From JAHBXL01 sp964409775 (GTDB lineage Bacteria; Planctomycetota; Phycisphaerae; Phycisphaerales; UBA1924): DNA of 64,000 nucleotides. The position numbers and the translations under genes are program-made. Shown here piece by piece: positions 8,623 through 18,000 of this stretch (positions are counted from its first letter, which is position 1; each line of letters starts with the position of its first letter). The stretch is taken from the NCBI GenBank assembly GCA_964409775.1, contig CAYPEI010000009.1:54700-118699 (forward strand). The letters are read 5' to 3'. The notes under the pieces were generated by a model that searched no databases, was not told where the DNA came from, and saw nothing but the letters and a program-made list of their open reading frames with translations.

Positions 8623-8984
8623 GGATCTTCCCTGAGTCTGCCCACCCGCCAGCCCGACCGGCCCCTCCGTTCCCGGGTGTTCGAGCACCCGAGACGTCCC
8701 TTGAGGGCCGGAACGCCTTCCGCGCATGGATTGTTACGCGTTCGAGACCCCGGGTTTCGGGAAAAGCCGCGGATCGGCGGGGCATGGCTGCTTGAGCGGC
8801 TCACGGGGCGGGTTTGCGGACCTGATCTGAAAGCCAAGCCCGGGGCGTGAAACTCGCCCGGGCAGGCTCCCAACAAGTCTGGCTGACACATTCCATGCCG
8901 GGCCGGGGCAGACACACGCGGGACCCACGGCCGGCGGAACCCGCGGGCGCCCGGGCAGGGGCCGAGCCGTAAGGAGGACCACAC
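8623..8984 (+). other. 362-base divergent intergenic region
   Basis: No gene is supported here. The region separates the sigma-factor gene (leftward) from the coiled-coil gene (rightward) and must hold both promoters. One perfect hairpin is visible at 8674-8691 (CGGGTG, six-base loop, CACCCG). No convincing -35/-10 pair of the housekeeping type was found, which would fit control by an alternative sigma factor but does not prove it. The right edge carries the strong ribosome site of the next gene. Confidence 0.5.
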
Positions 8985-9989
8985 ATGGCCTGCATCGCAA
9001 GGAACTTTGTTCGCATCGCAGTCATCACCGGCGCCGTGGGCGCCCTGGGCATCGGCGCGGCGACTCTTGTCGCCGGGCCGGACCGGGTCGGGGCGTTCTT
9101 CACCCAGACCCGCTCCTGCATCAACGCCAAGATCGACGCCCAGATCACGGACCCAGTCGCTCTGCGGGCCCAACTTCGGGACCTGCAGGCGCAGTACCCC
9201 GAACGAATCGGGCAGGTGCGTTCGGACCTCGCCCAACTGCGCGAGCAGCGGGCGCAACTCGAGCGGGATCTTGCGGTGTCCAACCGCGTTGTGGCGCTGG
9301 CCGACCAGGACAGCGACAAACTGACGGCTGCTCTCGACCATGCCCAGTCGGCGACGGTGACCAACGTCGCCCTGGGAGTGGAGCACGAGATCGTCATCGT
9401 GTTCCGCAACGAGCGGATCAACCTCGAGGCCGCGAGCACCAAACTGAACCAGGTGACCGCCACCCGGAACGCGTACGCATCGCGGGCAGCGGACATCCAG
9501 CGCGACCTGGGCTATCTCTCGCAGCAGGAAACCCAGTTGGGGACACTGCTGGGCAAACTCGAGACCGAGCAGACGTCGTTCCAGACGCAGTTGTTCGATC
9601 TTGACCGTCAGATCGACGCTATCGCCCGCAACGACCGCATGATCGACGTCATGGCCAGCCGCCAGCGGACGCTGGACGAGCAGTCGCGGTATCGCGCCGC
9701 GAGCCTCGACCAGATCAACGGCAAACTCGCCGACATCCGGGCCAAGCAGGAGGCCCGGCTGGCATCGCTGTCGGCCGTCGCCGAGCACTTCTCGTACGAG
9801 GACGCGGCCAAGAGCCAACTCGACCGCGAAGGCGCCGGCACCTCAACCCGGAAGGTGCAGAAGGCGCTGCCGAAGGCGCCCCCGACGGTTATCGAGATCA
9901 ACCCGGACACCCTTCCTGCCGGACCTTCGGCCCCGAGCGGCGGGCCCGGCAAGGACGGCAGCGTCGCCTCGACTGCCGGAAACCGATGA
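8985..9989 (+). CDS. exported coiled-coil protein of unknown function
   Basis: A 334-residue protein that begins with a hydrophobic export or anchor segment (about residues 9-31), followed by an extended helical region (about 55-285) rich in Gln, Leu, Arg, Asp and Ala with heptad-like spacing typical of coiled coils, and ending in a Pro/Gly-rich tail. No enzyme motif is seen. GTAAGGAGG just upstream sets the start and suggests strong translation. It is divergent from the sigma factor/kinase pair and closed by a strong terminator, so it is a single-gene unit. It may be an envelope structural or sensor protein, possibly a target of that signalling pair (inference). Confidence 0.7.
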   Translation: MACIARNFVRIAVITGAVGALGIGAATLVAGPDRVGAFFTQTRSCINAKIDAQITDPVALRAQLRDLQAQYPERIGQVRSDLAQLREQRAQLERDLAVSNRVVALADQDSDKLTAALDHAQSATVTNVALGVEHEIVIVFRNERINLEAASTKLNQVTATRNAYASRAADIQRDLGYLSQQETQLGTLLGKLETEQTSFQTQLFDLDRQIDAIARNDRMIDVMASRQRTLDEQSRYRAASLDQINGKLADIRAKQEARLASLSAVAEHFSYEDAAKSQLDREGAGTSTRKVQKALPKAPPTVIEINPDTLPAGPSAPSGGPGKDGSVASTAGNR

Positions 9990-10332
9990 ATCTCCGCCGG
10001 TCCGGCCGGGAGCAGTCCCGCCGGGCCGGCTCCACGATTGGATAGCTTCCCGGCCGCCGCGGTCCCCTTCCCCGGGAACGCGGCGGCTTTTCCATTCGGC
10101 CCGGACGAGAGCAAGCACCCGGCAGTCGGCTCCCAAAGGGAGGCATTTCTGTCCCGTTGTGCGGATTCCGTCCTGATCTCCGTCGGGAAACTGGCGAAAT
10201 GCTCCCGAGACCCATAATCTCATGCGTCCCGGATTGCCGATCACTACGGCGACTGGGGCTGGCAAGGGGGGAGGGCTTTCGCCGGGACGGGTCCGGCATG
10301 CCGTCAGGCATTGACGCGAGGCACACCGAACC
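9990..10332 (+). other. 343-base intergenic region upstream of mreB
   Basis: No gene is supported. The left part holds the terminator of the coiled-coil gene (10053-10091). The right part must hold the mreB promoter and leader. A small perfect hairpin, ATGCC-GTCA-GGCAT, lies at about 10299-10312, and GAGG at 10318-10321 is the likely mreB ribosome site. No confident promoter was read by eye. Confidence 0.5.
10053..10091 (+). terminator. rho-independent terminator after the coiled-coil gene
   Basis: A perfect 9-bp GC stem (GCCGCCGCG at 10053-10061 pairing with CGCGGCGGC at 10079-10087) continues inward after one mismatch (TCCC with GGGA). It is followed directly by TTTT at 10088-10091. It lies about 60 bases after the stop codon of the coiled-coil gene. 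Confidence 0.85.
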
Positions 10333-11382
10333 TTGTTCCTGGATCGCTTGCTAGGTCTGGTCAGCGTGGACATGGGCATCGACCTGGGTACGTGCAATAC
10401 CCTCGTCGCGGTCCGCGGCGAAGGCATCGTCCTCAACGAGCCGAGCGTGGTGGCTGTCTGGAAGGGCACCAACCGCGTCCTCAAGAACGGCGAGGCCGTG
10501 GGCTGGGTGGCCAAGGAAATGCTGGGCAAGACGCCCGGGACCATCACCGCGATCCGTCCCCTCAAGGACGGCGTGATCTCGGACTTCGAGATCACCGAGG
10601 CGATGCTGGGCTACTTCATCCGCAAGGTGAACGGCAAGAACCGGCTGGTCGGTCCGCGCGTGGTGATCTCCATCCCCTCGGGAATCACGGCCGTGGAGAA
10701 ACGCGCCGTCTTCGACTCCGCGGAGCGGGCCGGTGCGAGGCGCACCTATCTGATCGAGGAGCCCATCGCCGCGGCCATCGGGGCGGGGCTGCCCTTTGCC
10801 GAGCCGACTGCCTCGGCGATTGTCGACATCGGCGGCGGCACGACCGAGGTCGCCGTGATGTCGCTGGGTGATATCGCCGTCTGTGAGTCCGTGCGCGTCG
10901 CGGGCGACGACATGGACGAGGCGATCATCAATCACATGAAGAAGACCTACAACCTGATGATCGGCGAGCAGACGGCCGAGCGCATCAAGATCGATGTCGG
11001 CTCCGCCGCGCCCGTCGGCGACGAGACCAGCCTCGATGTCCGCGGCCGCGACATGATCTCGGGCCTCCCCAGGAAGACGATCATCACCAGCGAGGAGATT
11101 CGCGAGGCCCTGCAGGAACCGGTCAATGCCATCATCGAGGCCGTGACCAGGACGCTGGAGCGGTGCGAGCCCGAACTCGCGGCCGACCTGGTCGAGAACG
11201 GCATCATGCTCGCGGGAGGCGGCGCGCTGCTCCGCGGCATGGACAGGGTCCTTTCCAACGCCACCGGGCTCGAGGTCCGCATCGCTGAGGACCCTCTCAC
11301 CTGTGTCGCCCGCGGCACGGCCATCTACCTCGAGCACATCGAGGAGTGGAAGTCCACGCTCGAGAACGACATGGAAGGCTGA
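10333..11382 (+). CDS. mreB: rod-shape determining protein MreB
   Basis: A 349-residue bacterial actin homologue that assembles membrane-associated filaments guiding lateral cell-wall synthesis. Actin-fold motifs are intact: the phosphate-1 loop GIDLGTCNTLV (about 15-25), ISIPSGITAVEKRA, the connecting IEEPIAAAIGAGLP, phosphate-2 IVDIGGGTTEVAV (about 158-170) and the adenosine motif GIMLAGGGALLRG near 295. The start is a TTG at 10333: it gives the usual MreB N-terminus FLDRLLG, with GAGG eleven bases upstream, whereas the next ATG would remove it. Followed by mreC and mreD. Confidence 0.95.
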   Translation: MFLDRLLGLVSVDMGIDLGTCNTLVAVRGEGIVLNEPSVVAVWKGTNRVLKNGEAVGWVAKEMLGKTPGTITAIRPLKDGVISDFEITEAMLGYFIRKVNGKNRLVGPRVVISIPSGITAVEKRAVFDSAERAGARRTYLIEEPIAAAIGAGLPFAEPTASAIVDIGGGTTEVAVMSLGDIAVCESVRVAGDDMDEAIINHMKKTYNLMIGEQTAERIKIDVGSAAPVGDETSLDVRGRDMISGLPRKTIITSEEIREALQEPVNAIIEAVTRTLERCEPELAADLVENGIMLAGGGALLRGMDRVLSNATGLEVRIAEDPLTCVARGTAIYLEHIEEWKSTLENDMEG

Positions 11383-11563
11383 GTCGCGGTTCGTCCCGTC
11401 GCCCATTCAACCTGGTTGCGTCCGGAGCAGCGTGAGCCCCGACGCTCGGGCTGATCGCCCCACGAACGCCGGATTGCCGGGTGTGGTAGGCTACCCCTGT
11501 GTCAACTGACGCCGGGCTTCGCTTCTGCTGCTCCATCGCTCCAATCGGTCTGCCGCATTTTCC

Positions 11564-12499
11564 ATGTCCCGTCGCTGGATCAACTCCCGGAACGGCCTGA
11601 CCTTCGCGGTTCTCGCGATGGTCGTCTTGGCCTTCGCGCCGCCAAGGCTTGCGGGCTGGGTGAGCGCGTTTTCCAACCCGGTGCGGACGGTGCTGGCGCC
11701 GCTGGCCCGACCCTTTGAGTTTCTTCTGGGGCTGCGACTCTCGGACCGGCAACTGTCGCCGAACGAGAGCGAGACGCTCAGCCTCATGCGTCAGGAGCGC
11801 GACGGGTACCTCCGCGAAGTGAACCAACTGCGGTCGGAGAACGATGAGTTGCGCCGCGTGATCGCGGAACTGCAGCAGGGCCTGGACCTGAACCCCAACA
11901 TCCCGGTACGCCAGTTTCAGGCGCCGGTCATCGGCTCATCGATGGAACTCTCATCCCGCGTCCTCACGGTCCGGGCGGGGGTTCGCGAGGGCGTCGAGCC
12001 GAGCGCCTCGGTCGCGGTGATCCGCGGGGTGCATCTCGTGGGTCGGGTTGTCGGCCAGCCGGCATCGAGATTCTGCTCGGTCCTCCCGTTCACCGATCGC
12101 TCGGCCGGTCCGATCCAGGGCGTGGTGATGCTGGGCGCGACGCAGTTTGGCCCGGCGTGCTTCCTGCAGCCCGCGGGCGACGGCACGATGGTGGGCCGCC
12201 TGCGGACCGAGCCGATCCAGTTGCCGACCGGCGCGGCATCCGCCGCTCTTGATCCGGCGGCGGGCGATGCGACCGGGGGTGTGCGTCCCGGGATGGTCGT
12301 TCGGCTGGCCGACGAAGCATGGCCGCAGAGCGCGCAGATGCTCGAGATCGGCATCGTCGAACGCGTGGAGACTCCACCTGAGGACATTCGCATTCGCTCG
12401 GTCATCGTCCGGCCGAAGTTCCGGATCGATCGCGTCAGCGAAGTGACGCTGCGCGTCCCGGCACCGTCGGGGGCCAGCCCTGCAGGGGGTGCACGATGA
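11564..12499 (+). CDS. mreC: rod-shape determining protein MreC
   Basis: A 311-residue MreC homologue. The N-terminal hydrophobic anchor is at about 10-30, followed by a coiled-coil segment at about 75-110 (MRQERDGYLREVNQLRSEND) and the periplasmic beta domain, in which GAPV-type (here QAPVIG) and GVREG...VIRGVHLVGRV elements of the family are visible. The C-terminal half contains a longer insertion (about 215-245, Ala/Gly-rich) than usual. MreC links MreB filaments to cell-wall synthases. Its stop overlaps the mreD start (ATGA). A 181-base spacer separates it from mreB. Confidence 0.9.
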   Translation: MSRRWINSRNGLTFAVLAMVVLAFAPPRLAGWVSAFSNPVRTVLAPLARPFEFLLGLRLSDRQLSPNESETLSLMRQERDGYLREVNQLRSENDELRRVIAELQQGLDLNPNIPVRQFQAPVIGSSMELSSRVLTVRAGVREGVEPSASVAVIRGVHLVGRVVGQPASRFCSVLPFTDRSAGPIQGVVMLGATQFGPACFLQPAGDGTMVGRLRTEPIQLPTGAASAALDPAAGDATGGVRPGMVVRLADEAWPQSAQMLEIGIVERVETPPEDIRIRSVIVRPKFRIDRVSEVTLRVPAPSGASPAGGAR

Positions 12500-13059
12500 G
12501 GTGGACCCTCGTGCTTCTTGTCGCGGCGATTCTGCTCGGCCTTGAGCAGGCGGTCAAGGGGCCGCTGGCTGTCGGGTCCACCTCCATCGCACCTTCGTTT
12601 GTGATACCGCTCGTGGTCTTTGTCGCGCTGTTTGCCCCCCCACTCGCGGCCCTCTGGACCGCCCTGCTCATCGGTTTGACGGTCGACCTCTCAACGGTCT
12701 GGAGCAACGGCGTGAACGATCTGGTCGTCGCCGGGCCCAGCGCCCTGGGCTACCTCGCCGGCGCCTATTTCGTTCTGACGGTTCGCGCCCTGCTCTACCG
12801 CCGCAATCCGATCACGCTGATGGCCATGTCGGTCGCCGCGGCGGCACTCGCCGGGCTCGTGTTTGTCGCCATCCATTCCATCCGCATGATGTATTCAGAC
12901 GCGTATCAGTTCGCCGGTCTGACCGAGTTGGGTCATCGGCTGCTCGCGTCGGTCTACACGGGCGGCGTGGGCCTGCTGCTGGCGTTCGTGCTCTTTCCGA
13001 TGATGCCCCTGTTCGGGTTCCACGACCCGCGGGAGCGCCGGTTCGGAGCGAGGAAGTAG
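12496..13059 (+). CDS. mreD: MreD-like rod-shape membrane protein
   Basis: A 187-residue polytopic membrane protein with five to six predicted helices (about 4-16, 32-58, 60-78, 84-100, 109-127, 150-170). Sequence similarity to MreD is weak by eye, as is usual for this family. The call rests on size, topology and its ATGA-coupled position directly after mreC in an mreBCD order. The GLTVDLSTVW segment resembles the GL..D...G motif of MreD proteins. It probably works in the inner membrane with MreC and the elongation machinery. Confidence 0.78.
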   Translation: MRWTLVLLVAAILLGLEQAVKGPLAVGSTSIAPSFVIPLVVFVALFAPPLAALWTALLIGLTVDLSTVWSNGVNDLVVAGPSALGYLAGAYFVLTVRALLYRRNPITLMAMSVAAAALAGLVFVAIHSIRMMYSDAYQFAGLTELGHRLLASVYTGGVGLLLAFVLFPMMPLFGFHDPRERRFGARK

Positions 13060-13076
13060 CCGATACACTGCGTCGC

Positions 13077-14357
13077 ATGTCCACCGCCTTGCCTGTGATC
13101 CTGTTTGACGACGGCCGCGGCCAACTCGCCCCGCTCGCCGACCTGCGGCCGGTGTTCGACGTCCGCATCGGCGCGCTGACGCCGACGGAACGAGTCGAGT
13201 TTTCCTCGAGCACCGCATTGGCCGCGCTGGTATGCCCTGAGTCGCTTGCCGCCATCGCGCGTGAGCGCCACAGGGTCCCCGTCAACCCGGAGAAGTTGCC
13301 CGCCGGGCCATGGCTGCTGGTCAACGCGCGATGGGCCGCGTTCGATCCCAGCCTTCTGTCGCATCTCGATCCCGGCGATGCCGCGGTGCATGCCGTTACG
13401 GGCGATTTGCTCGCGGCCCACACGAATGGTGGCCGCGACAGAATCGGTCGCCTGATCCAGGGCGATCTCGCGGACTGCAATGTGGTGAAGTGGGGTGGAG
13501 GTGATGAATCCAAGCACCTCCTCCTTGAACGACCGTGGCATGCCCGACGCGCACGCGATGCGGCGATTGCGGTTGACCTCGGCATCGCCGCGGAACGCTT
13601 CGCCCCGATGGCCGCTGTGCCGAGCGGGGTCACGTGTCTGGGCGGGTGGTTCGGTGGCGAGGTGACGACGAGGGGCGGCCGGGGCGCGTTCATCCACCCC
13701 ACGGCCCGTCTCTACCCCACGGTCGTCCTCGACACCGAGCATGGCGCGATCGTGATCGATGAGCACGCGGTTGTTCGGCCGGGCGTGGTGATCACGGGGC
13801 CCGCGTTCATCGGCCCGCACTCCACTGTGCTTGACCGCGCCGTGATCCGCGCGAATACGGCGATCGGCCCGCACTGCAAGGTCGCGGGCGAGGTGAGCGG
13901 GACGGTGTTCCAGGGCTACGCCAACAAGGCGCACGACGGCTTCCTCGGCGACTCATGGGTCGGCGAGTGGGTCAACCTCGGCGCGGGCACCACCAACTCG
14001 AACCTCCTCAACACCTACTCCGAGATCATCTGCCGCGCCACGCCCGATGGCCCCAACGAGCGCACCGGCGAGACGTTCCTCGGCGCGATCATCGGCGACC
14101 ACGTGAAGACGGCCATCTGCACACGGATCATGACGGGTTCGATCCTGCACACGGGCTCGATGTTCGCGACAACCGCGCCGGTGTCGGGGACGGTCGGGCG
14201 GTTCATGTGGGCGACGGATGCGGGGCAGCGGCCGTACAGGTTCGAGAAGTTCCTCGAGGTGGCGCGGGCGGCGATGGCGAGGAGGAAGACGGAGCCGTCG
14301 GCGGCGTACGTCGAGCGGATGAGATCACTCGCCGACGATGGCAAGCAGCCCGGCTGA
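13077..14357 (+). CDS. GlmU-like putative sugar nucleotidyltransferase with left-handed beta-helix
   Basis: A 426-residue protein of the GlmU-like family. The N-terminal part (about 1-200) begins VILFDDGRGQLAPLADLRPVFDVRIG, as in relatives annotated as putative sugar nucleotidyltransferases, but lacks the classical GxGTRM phosphate loop of true uridylyltransferases. The C-terminal part (about 220-390) is a run of hexapeptide repeats (IGPHSTVLDRAVI, NTAIGPHCKV, FLGAIIGDHVKTAI), a left-handed beta-helix typical of acyl- or acetyltransferases. It may act in envelope sugar metabolism, which would fit its place 17 bases after mreD. The actual substrate is unknown. Confidence 0.75.
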   Translation: MSTALPVILFDDGRGQLAPLADLRPVFDVRIGALTPTERVEFSSSTALAALVCPESLAAIARERHRVPVNPEKLPAGPWLLVNARWAAFDPSLLSHLDPGDAAVHAVTGDLLAAHTNGGRDRIGRLIQGDLADCNVVKWGGGDESKHLLLERPWHARRARDAAIAVDLGIAAERFAPMAAVPSGVTCLGGWFGGEVTTRGGRGAFIHPTARLYPTVVLDTEHGAIVIDEHAVVRPGVVITGPAFIGPHSTVLDRAVIRANTAIGPHCKVAGEVSGTVFQGYANKAHDGFLGDSWVGEWVNLGAGTTNSNLLNTYSEIICRATPDGPNERTGETFLGAIIGDHVKTAICTRIMTGSILHTGSMFATTAPVSGTVGRFMWATDAGQRPYRFEKFLEVARAAMARRKTEPSAAYVERMRSLADDGKQPG

Positions 14358-14389
14358 ACTGTATACTCCATGTGTTATCGCAGCGATAA
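14338..14389 (+). promoter_or_regulatory. promoter and palindromic operator of the toxin-antitoxin operon
   Basis: A possible -35 (ATGGCA, 14338-14343) lies 18 bases before a good -10 (TATACT, 14362-14367). A perfect palindrome TTATCGC-A-GCGATAA follows at 14375-14389, exactly where transcription should start. Phd/YefM-type antitoxins repress their own operons by binding such palindromes, so this is the likely operator. The antitoxin ATG is 18 bases further on. Confidence 0.7.
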
Positions 14390-14407
14390 AGCTGCTTGGA
14401 GAATACC

Positions 14408-14716
14408 ATGATCGACCCACTTGACGTTTATCCACTCACAGACTTCCAGCGTGATGCCAAGGAGCACATCCGGAAGCTCCACAAGAATCGCCGCCCGCAG
14501 CTCCTCACTGTCAACGGACGTGCAGCTGTTGTCGTGCTGGACCCTGAGACCTATGCGGACCTCTCCCGTTTCGCCGACGGACCATCGGTCGTGGAGAAGA
14601 TTCGCCGCGGCATCGCAGACATGAACGCCGGCCGGGCCAAACCCGCAGACGAGGTCCTGGACCGCATCAAGGCCAAGGTGACCCAGAAAGCAACCACGCG
14701 TCGCCGGAGTGCCTGA
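14408..14716 (+). CDS. Phd/YefM-family antitoxin
   Basis: A 102-residue antitoxin. The N-terminal half has the Phd/YefM DNA-binding fold pattern: YPLTDFQRDAKEHIRKL, then the strand QLLTVNGRAAVVVLDPETYADL that ends the dimerisation domain at about residue 50. The C-terminal half is charged and probably wraps the toxin. ATG 14408 is chosen because GGAG sits six bases upstream; a TTG twelve bases earlier is less likely. The palindrome before it fits autoregulation. It is followed after three bases by the toxin gene. Confidence 0.88.
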   Translation: MIDPLDVYPLTDFQRDAKEHIRKLHKNRRPQLLTVNGRAAVVVLDPETYADLSRFADGPSVVEKIRRGIADMNAGRAKPADEVLDRIKAKVTQKATTRRRSA

Positions 14717-14719
14717 GAG

Positions 14720-15016
14720 TTGGCACGAAAATACCACGTCGTCATCGAAGACGAGGCGGCAGCGGATCTCGAAGAGATCGCCCTGTACATTGGCGAGCAC
14801 TCAATCGAGCGATCACACAACTTCATTGAGCGACTCCGTACCCGAATCCACACGTTGAAGCAGCTTCCCTTCCGCTTCCGCGAGCATCCCCGCAACGATC
14901 TCTTCGGTGAACCAACGAGACGCATGCCAGCGGAGGGGTACATCATCTTCTACGCTGTCCGCGGGAACATCGTCCACATCCTCGGCATCATTCATGCTGC
15001 CCGCGACATCATGTGA
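14720..15016 (+). CDS. RelE/ParE-family toxin
   Basis: A 98-residue toxin of the RelE/ParE superfamily. Features are the N-terminal strand YHVVIEDEAAADLEEIALYI, the helix FIERLRTRIHTLKQLPFRFREH and the C-terminal strands GYIIFYAVRGNIVHILGIIHAARD, which match ParE-type toxins more than ribosome-cleaving RelE. ParE relatives poison DNA gyrase; RelE relatives cut mRNA, and the sequence alone does not settle which. It starts with TTG at 14720; the next in-frame ATG would remove two thirds of the protein. It lies three bases after its antitoxin and 18 before polA. Confidence 0.86.
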   Translation: MARKYHVVIEDEAAADLEEIALYIGEHSIERSHNFIERLRTRIHTLKQLPFRFREHPRNDLFGEPTRRMPAEGYIIFYAVRGNIVHILGIIHAARDIM

Positions 15017-15034
15017 AAGAGCGAGCCGACCGTC

Positions 15035-18000
15035 ATGCCCACCCTCTACATCATCGACGGCTACGCCCAGTTCTTCCGCGCCTACCACGCCATCCGTACG
15101 CCCATGACCAGCCCGGTCACCAAGGAGCCGACGAACATGACGTTCGGCTTCATCGGCATGCTCCTCAAACTCCTGCGCGGCCAGGGCAAGATCGGCCACG
15201 ATGGAGGCAAGCCCGACTACGTCGTCGTCACGCTCGATGTTTCGGGCGATCGAGGCACGTTCCGCAGTCAGATCTACCCGGAGTACAAGGCGACTCGCGA
15301 GGATCCGCCCGAGGACTTGTTTCCGCAGGTCGAGCGGTGCCTGGCGATGCTCAGGCAGGTCGGCGTTCCCATTCTCGGCGCGGAGGGATTCGAGGCCGAT
15401 GATGTCATCGCCACGCTCGTGACGCAACTCCGCGCCAAGCACCCCGACCTCAAGATCCGCATCATTTCCAAGGACAAGGATCTCAAGCAACTCCTGCATG
15501 ACGGCGAGCACGCTGTCGAGTTGTACGATGTCCACAACGACGAGTTGATCACGGCCGACACGCTGAAGGAGGAGACGGGCCTTACGCCCCCCCAGGTGAT
15601 CGACATGCTTGCGCTCATGGGCGACACCGTGGACAACGTGCCGGGGATCGAGGGCGTCGGGCCGAAGACCGCGGCGAAACTGGTGGCCGAGCACGGTTCC
15701 ATCGACGGCGTGCTTGCCGCGGCGGCCACGATCAAGGGCAAACTCGGAGAGCGTCTGCGTGCGGTCGATCGCGCACAGATCGACCTGTCGCGGCGGCTCG
15801 TGACTCTCCGGCACGATGTCCCGGTCGAACTCCCCCTCGAATCGGCCCGCACCGACAAACTCAACTTGATCGCCATGGGCCCCGTCCTGAAGGAACTCGG
15901 GTTCAACCGGTACCAGGATGAACTGAAGGCCCTTGTCGGCGGTGCAGCGCCGACCGAGCCGGCGCTGCCTGCTTCCCTCGATCCCCGGGCCAAACTCGGC
16001 GGTCTCTTTCCGGAGCGATCACCGATCGAGATGCCCCCGGCTCTTGCGGCATCTGCCGGGGCTACTTCTGCGGCGAAGAGAGACGCCAAGGCCACTCCGG
16101 TGTTTGGCGGCCTGTTCGATGGGGCTCCCGGGTCGCCGTCCTCGCAACTGATCGCGCCTCAGTCCGGCGAGTATCGGGCAATCACCACGAAGATGCAACT
16201 CGATGCGATGGTCAAGGAACTCCAGGTTGCCGAGTGCATCGCCATCGATACGGAGACGACCGGCCTCTCGCCGCGGCGGGACAGACTCGTGGGCATCTGC
16301 CTCTCGACGAAGATCGGCACGGGCGTGTACATCCCCGTCCGCTCGCCGGATCCATCGTCTCACCTCGACGAAGCGACCGTCATCGGTGCGCTCAGGCCGG
16401 TTCTCGAAGACCCGACACGTCCGAAATGCGGCCACAACCTGAAGTTCGATATGCTGGTGCTGCGGAAGGCGGGCATCCGGATGGGCGGGGTGTGTATCCC
16501 CACATCCGCCGCGGCTCGCGCGGCCACCAAGGCCGCTTCGCGCGGGACATCATCGCACGCGACATACGCGACGCCGCGATTCGCCACTTCCACCGCGTTC
16601 GATTCGATGGTCGCGTCGTATCTCATCGACGCCTCCCGTTCGTCGCACGGACTGGATGCGCTGGCGATGGCGATGCTCGGCCGCACCAACATCTCCATCA
16701 AGGACCTGATCGGATCCGGGCCCGATGCCCGCACGTTCGACCAGGTGCCGCTGAACCAGGCCACCCAGTACGCGGCGGAAGACGCGGATGTTGCGCTGCA
16801 ACTCCGTGCGATGATGCTCCCGCAGTTGGCGGCGATGAACCTCGAGCCTCTGTTCGAAACGGTCGAGATGCCGCTGGTCGAAGTGCTCGCGGAACTGGAG
16901 TGGAACGGCATCCGCGTCGACCGCGCTGAACTCGAGCGCCAGCGGATGCGACTGCAAAGGCGCATCGATGAACTCAAGGCCGAACTCGCGCGGGTCGCCC
17001 GCGACACCATCGGGCGCACGTTCAATCCCGATTCGCCGAAGCAACTCGCGGCGGTCCTCTTCAACAAGGCCGATGCCCCTGACGAAGCCGGCGGTCCCGG
17101 GCTCGGCCTCAAGCCCGTCAAGAAGATCAAGACCGGGTATTCGACCGATGCCGAGGTGCTCGACAAACTGGCGACCGACCCGGAGATCGCCACGCCGATC
17201 CCGGCGCTGATCGTCGAGTATCGCGAACTGACCAAACTCGTCTCGACCTACCTCGTCGCGCTCGTGGAAGAGATCAACCCCGATACCGGCCGCATCCACG
17301 CGTCGTTCAATCAGACCGTCGCGGCGACCGGGCGGCTGTCGTCGTCGGACCCCAATCTCCAGAACATCCCGATCCGCACGGACATCGGGCGCGAGATCCG
17401 CAGGGCGTTCGTCGCTTCGCCCGGCCACGTTCTCGTGTCGGCGGACTATTCGCAGATCGAACTGCGCCTGCTTGCCCACCTCTCCCGCGACCCCGCGCTG
17501 ATCGAGGCCTTCGAGAAAGACCTGGACATCCATACCGCGGTCGCGGCCCAGATCCACAATGTCCCGCTGGGCAGCGTGACCAAGGCCCAGCGCAACGGGG
17601 CGAAGATGGTGAACTTCGGCATCGTTTACGGCATCACGAGTTTCGGGCTGGCGCGGCGGCTGGGCGTCTCGAATACCGAGGCCGCGAAGATCATCGACGA
17701 CTACAAGCGACAGTTCTCCGGCATTACGACGTTTCTGCAGGAGTGCATCGACCAGGCAGTGCGCTTCGGCTATGTGCAGACCATGCTTGGCCGCCGCCGA
17801 CCGATCATTGACATCGAGTCGAACAATCCTCAGCGGAGGGCGCTGGCGGAGCGGGTGGCCATCAACTCGGTGGTGCAGGGATCGGCCGCGGACCTGATCA
17901 AACTCGCGATGGTGGATCTGCAGGGCGAGATCGCGACCGGGGCTGCGCCGAAGGGCCTGCACATGCTGCTGCAGATCCACGATGAACTGGTGTTCGAGTG

